A DNA stretch of 64,000 bases from Rhizobiaceae bacterium (GTDB taxonomy: Bacteria; Pseudomonadota; Alphaproteobacteria; Rhizobiales; Rhizobiaceae). The DNA lies in the NCBI GenBank assembly GCA_017644105.1, contig JAEPMD010000007.1:62001-126000 (forward strand). Reading direction: 5' to 3'. Position numbers and translations under genes: made by a program. Shown piece by piece: positions 61,322 to 64,000 of the stretch (its first letter is position 1; every line of letters begins with the position of its first letter). Under the pieces are notes generated by a model that worked only from the letters and a program-made list of their open reading frames with translations, was not told the origin of the DNA and did no database searches.

Positions 61322-64000
61322 CTAGAATATGAATTTTACACCCCAACTGGTCGAAATTCCCAGTTGACCGGCGCTATCGAATTTAGCTTCGGTTGCGCTT
61401 TCAAATCTGGCGGTTTCCGAAAGTTCTGCATGGATATTTATTCCAGCAAAAACCGCACCAACGCTTTTATCTCCACCCGGATTGAAGGTTGTCGTTGTTC
61501 CGGTGATTGTTCCTGTTACCTGGTCGATGTCGCCAGATGCTAAACGCCCCTCAAGACCGGCATAAGGCATAAAAATATATTCAATATTGTTATCGGCTGT
61601 CCAATCATGCCTTGCACCTAACTTGGCGCGCGCCTGAACTTGGTGAATTGTGCGCGAGGCAATTGTCGCATTCGCTGAAGAGCCTGATTCCGTATACCCA
61701 TCTACATACATTCCAGTATAACCCAATGCTAAAGAAGGAATAAGGCTAAATCCACTGTCCCTAACGACCTCTTTCGATAATCTAATATTAGGAGCGAAAT
61801 AGGCGCCGTCAAAATTAGCACTTGCGGTTTCAAAACCACTGGCCACGTTGTTATTAGCAAGCAAACGCGCGCTATTAAACTGCATTTGCCCCGCCTGTAT
61901 ATCTAGATCAATATGCACATCATGTGCGGTGAATTGTGAATATAAGCCTGCAAAATAATTGTCGGTACCAATTCTGTGCGGTAGGTTGGAACCTATTTCT
62001 GTTTGGCTGAAACCCAAGCCGGCATATGCGCCAAATTTAGTCCCAAACTGACTTGTAAGATCTGCACCAAAAACACTACCGACTGAACTCGTGTAATCCG
62101 TCGATGAAGTACTGGTTGTATCCAATTGACTGTAACTTAGCCAATTACTGTTCCACACATTAGTTGAATGTTGATTACCGTTTGCGTTATAAGCCTGCGC
62201 CGTTGGAGCAGAATCGCCGAAAATATCATCGTTTAATTGATTAAACACAACATGATTAGCATTGCCAGAAACGCCGTTGATAATATCATCCACAGACGCA
62301 AGGAAACTTGTGTCTACTTGAATGACTGTATTACCGTCAATCTTAACAAAATTCGAACTGGTATTAATTGTGGCCGGCAGGGTCGAAAATGTCGTAAATG
62401 TATTCACATTCGGGTTGAGGTTTAAAGTGTCACCAATCCCGTCCCAATTTATGGCGCCTACGATAATAGAATTAGGCCCAAGGGTAAGCGTATCCGCACC
62501 GGTAACTTGAAAATCTATCGCAACACCTGACGGGCCGGACAAAGATTTGATAGTGCCATTATTTGTCACTTTCGCATTTCCAAGATTTGCACCATCAGAA
62601 TTATCACGATCAAACTCAATACCAATGCCACCTTGGATCAGGCCATTATTCACAATCGTACCGAAATCTGTATCGATGCCAGATTCATCTGAGGCACCAC
62701 CACCCGTGATGGTGCCATTATTGGTTAGAAGCGTAATCTCTCTGGATTTGACCCCCTCATCCTGACCGATGATTGCGCCATTATTCGTAAGGCCTGTGAT
62801 GAATCGAACATCAATCCCATCATCACCCCCGGAGATCGTCCCAGAATTGACAAGGGCGGTTAGTGTTTCTGCGGCAATACCATCATTACCGGTTCCAGTG
62901 ATTGAACCTGTATTTGTCAAACTGGTGATGGTTTGTGCAAAGACCCCATCAAAACCACCTGTGATCGAACCGGTATTGGTCAGCATTGTGATAAATCGTG
63001 AAGAAACACCATCGCCAGCGCCGGTGATAGAGCCAGTATTGATCAGATTTCCTAATGTGCCCCCGTCAACAAATACTCCGTCATCATTGGTGCCTGTGAT
63101 AGACCCGCTGTTGAAAAGGCTTGTTAGGTCAGCAACATCAATCCCAATGCCATCTCCAGTGATGGCCCCAGTATTGGTAATGGTGCCTGCTGTATTGGCA
63201 ATATAAACGCCTGCGCCTGTCGTGCAAATGCACGTAATTCCTGTGCCCGTTATTGTTCCTGTATTGGTTAGGCTCACTAAATTGTCGTTTGAAAAAAGAC
63301 CATCGCCGCCAGTTATCAGACCAGAATTGACAACTGTACCTAAATCCTCGGCATCTACTCCGGCAAGACTACCGGAAATAGTTCCCATATTGTTGAGAAA
63401 ACCGAATAATCCACCTGTATCTATACCTGAGCCAGCTGTGCCGGTAATCAAGCCGGTATTGGTCAGGGAATCGAGTTTGCCGCCAGTCAGAATTCCATCG
63501 GTGCCACCGGAAATTGTCCCCGTGTTATTGGCCGATCCCAGATCATTGTTCACGCGCAAACCAGAATCGTTTGTACCTGTGATAAGACCTGTGTTTGTTA
63601 GCGATGTAAAAGTATCAGCAACCAAACCATCCAATGCGCCAGATATCGTTCCGCTATTGGTTGCCGTTCCTATGGAGAAATAGGCTGCACCTGCTTGAGG
63701 GCCTGTGATCAACCCGGTATTTGTAAAACTGGTCAGCGTGCCGTCACCCAACAATCCAAATATACCGCCCCCAGTTATTGAGCCTGTATTGGTAAATTGA
63801 TTTGTGTTGCCAACAATATACACACCATTAGCGCCAGTTCCGACAATATCTGCGTTATTTACAAATGTGCCCGCATTGAGCGATATAATACCGCTGGCTG
63901 CGCCAGAAATTGATCCGTTATTGGTAAGATTTAATGTCGAACCTGTATTGTCGATCGCCGTGTCTGCGGTGGATGTAATCGTACCGTTATTTTGCACACC
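61322..64000 (-). CDS. Autotransporter adhesin-like protein (N-terminus beyond window)
   Basis: The frame is open to the right edge of the window, so its start and signal peptide are missing; at least 892 codons are present. The outer 560 residues or so are a passenger of about 22 repeats of the form N-T/S/N-G-x-I-T/S-G, spaced about 20-25 residues, which should fold as a right-handed beta-helix. The C-terminal 290 residues form the autotransporter beta-barrel (from about SNWLSYSQLDTT) ending in WGVKFIF, the outer-membrane terminal aromatic. An unusual CIC pair lies in the passenger near 63222-63233. Confidence 0.92.
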   Translation of the reverse strand, partial: GVQNNGTITSTADTAIDNTGSTLNLTNNGSISGAASGIISLNAGTFVNNADIVGTGANGVYIVGNTNQFTNTGSITGGGIFGLLGDGTLTSFTNTGLITGPQAGAAYFSIGTATNSGTISGALDGLVADTFTSLTNTGLITGTNDSGLRVNNDLGSANNTGTISGGTDGILTGGKLDSLTNTGLITGTAGSGIDTGGLFGFLNNMGTISGSLAGVDAEDLGTVVNSGLITGGDGLFSNDNLVSLTNTGTITGTGITCICTTGAGVYIANTAGTITNTGAITGDGIGIDVADLTSLFNSGSITGTNDDGVFVDGGTLGNLINTGSITGAGDGVSSRFITMLTNTGSITGGFDGVFAQTITSLTNTGSITGTGNDGIAAETLTALVNSGTISGGDDGIDVRFITGLTNNGAIIGQDEGVKSREITLLTNNGTITGGGASDESGIDTDFGTIVNNGLIQGGIGIEFDRDNSDGANLGNAKVTNNGTIKSLSGPSGVAIDFQVTGADTLTLGPNSIIVGAINWDGIGDTLNLNPNVNTFTTFSTLPATINTSSNFVKIDGNTVIQVDTSFLASVDDIINGVSGNANHVVFNQLNDDIFGDSAPTAQAYNANGNQHSTNVWNSNWLSYSQLDTTSTSSTDYTSSVGSVFGADLTSQFGTKFGAYAGLGFSQTEIGSNLPHRIGTDNYFAGLYSQFTAHDVHIDLDIQAGQMQFNSARLLANNNVASGFETASANFDGAYFAPNIRLSKEVVRDSGFSLIPSLALGYTGMYVDGYTESGSSANATIASRTIHQVQARAKLGARHDWTADNNIEYIFMPYAGLEGRLASGDIDQVTGTITGTTTTFNPGGDKSVGAVFAGINIHAELSETARFESATEAKFDSAGQLGISTSWGVKFIF

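Noticed and set aside
62769-63683. Two long + strand frames rich in Pro and Val opposite the autotransporter
   Set aside because: They are the antisense image of the repeated passenger codons; their composition mirrors the repeats and no start signal is seen.
1-64000. tRNA, rRNA, CRISPR arrays, transposases, prophage or conjugation genes
   Set aside because: I looked through the intergenic spaces and found no cloverleaf signature, spaced repeats, integrase or transposase motifs.

Overview
The window looks like chromosome of an alphaproteobacterium of the order Hyphomicrobiales (Rhizobiales), probably a free-living, possibly marine lineage with unusually balanced base composition for that order. 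The evidence is gene content and order: dxs-tlyA-RNA methyltransferase, a separate F0 operon with b and b' genes, split MnmD and FAD oxidase, a DUF6101-like protein, an HPE1-like secreted protein, a SbmA/BacA peptide transporter, bdhA-patatin, and a promoter matching the rhizobial CTTGAC-N17-CTATAT form. TRAP and urea transport are common in marine relatives. The genus cannot be fixed from the sequence alone. I saw no rRNA, tRNA, CRISPR, transposase or prophage genes.

Layout. 1-12.8 kb: the 3' part of dxs, three RNA/tRNA modification genes, an FAD dehydrogenase, phenylalanine hydroxylase with its pterin dehydratase and a divergent Lrp regulator, ubiA and purD. 12.8-19.5 kb: glyS and glyQ, separated by small glyoxalase-fold and CDGSH genes (one broken by a stop), then an S49 peptidase and a tRNA methyltransferase. 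19.7-26.8 kb: polyprenyl diphosphate synthase, a TPR protein, ispE, moaB, a radical SAM protein and rnhB. 27.2-29.8 kb: the ATP synthase F0 operon. 30-41.6 kb: a SleB-like wall hydrolase, exporters, der, a DksA-like regulator, an AraC/SDR pair, a polysaccharide deacetylase and a SbmA transporter. 41.9-47.9 kb: bdhA-patatin, a candidate small RNA or microprotein, the split MnmC pair, a double-receiver regulator, and soxR with a divergent target.

47.9-64 kb is the transport region. The urtABCDE urea importer has a clear sigma-54 promoter and a terminator-like hairpin after urtA. A TRAP importer with a TakP-like binding protein and two enlarged permease subunits ends in a strong terminator. A Cache-domain histidine kinase and its LuxR-type partner lie divergently beside the TRAP genes and probably control them. 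The window ends inside a large repeat-rich autotransporter.

The most interesting items are: the roughly 75-nt transcript candidate at 43.8 kb, which has promoter, terminator hairpin and a 15-codon ORF; the divergent MnmC halves whose start codons overlap; a textbook SoxR operator in a 19-bp-spacer promoter; the sigma-54 promoter of urtA; an inverted repeat with DnaA-box-like arms before rnhB; and the extended TRAP subunits with their neighbouring sensor kinase.
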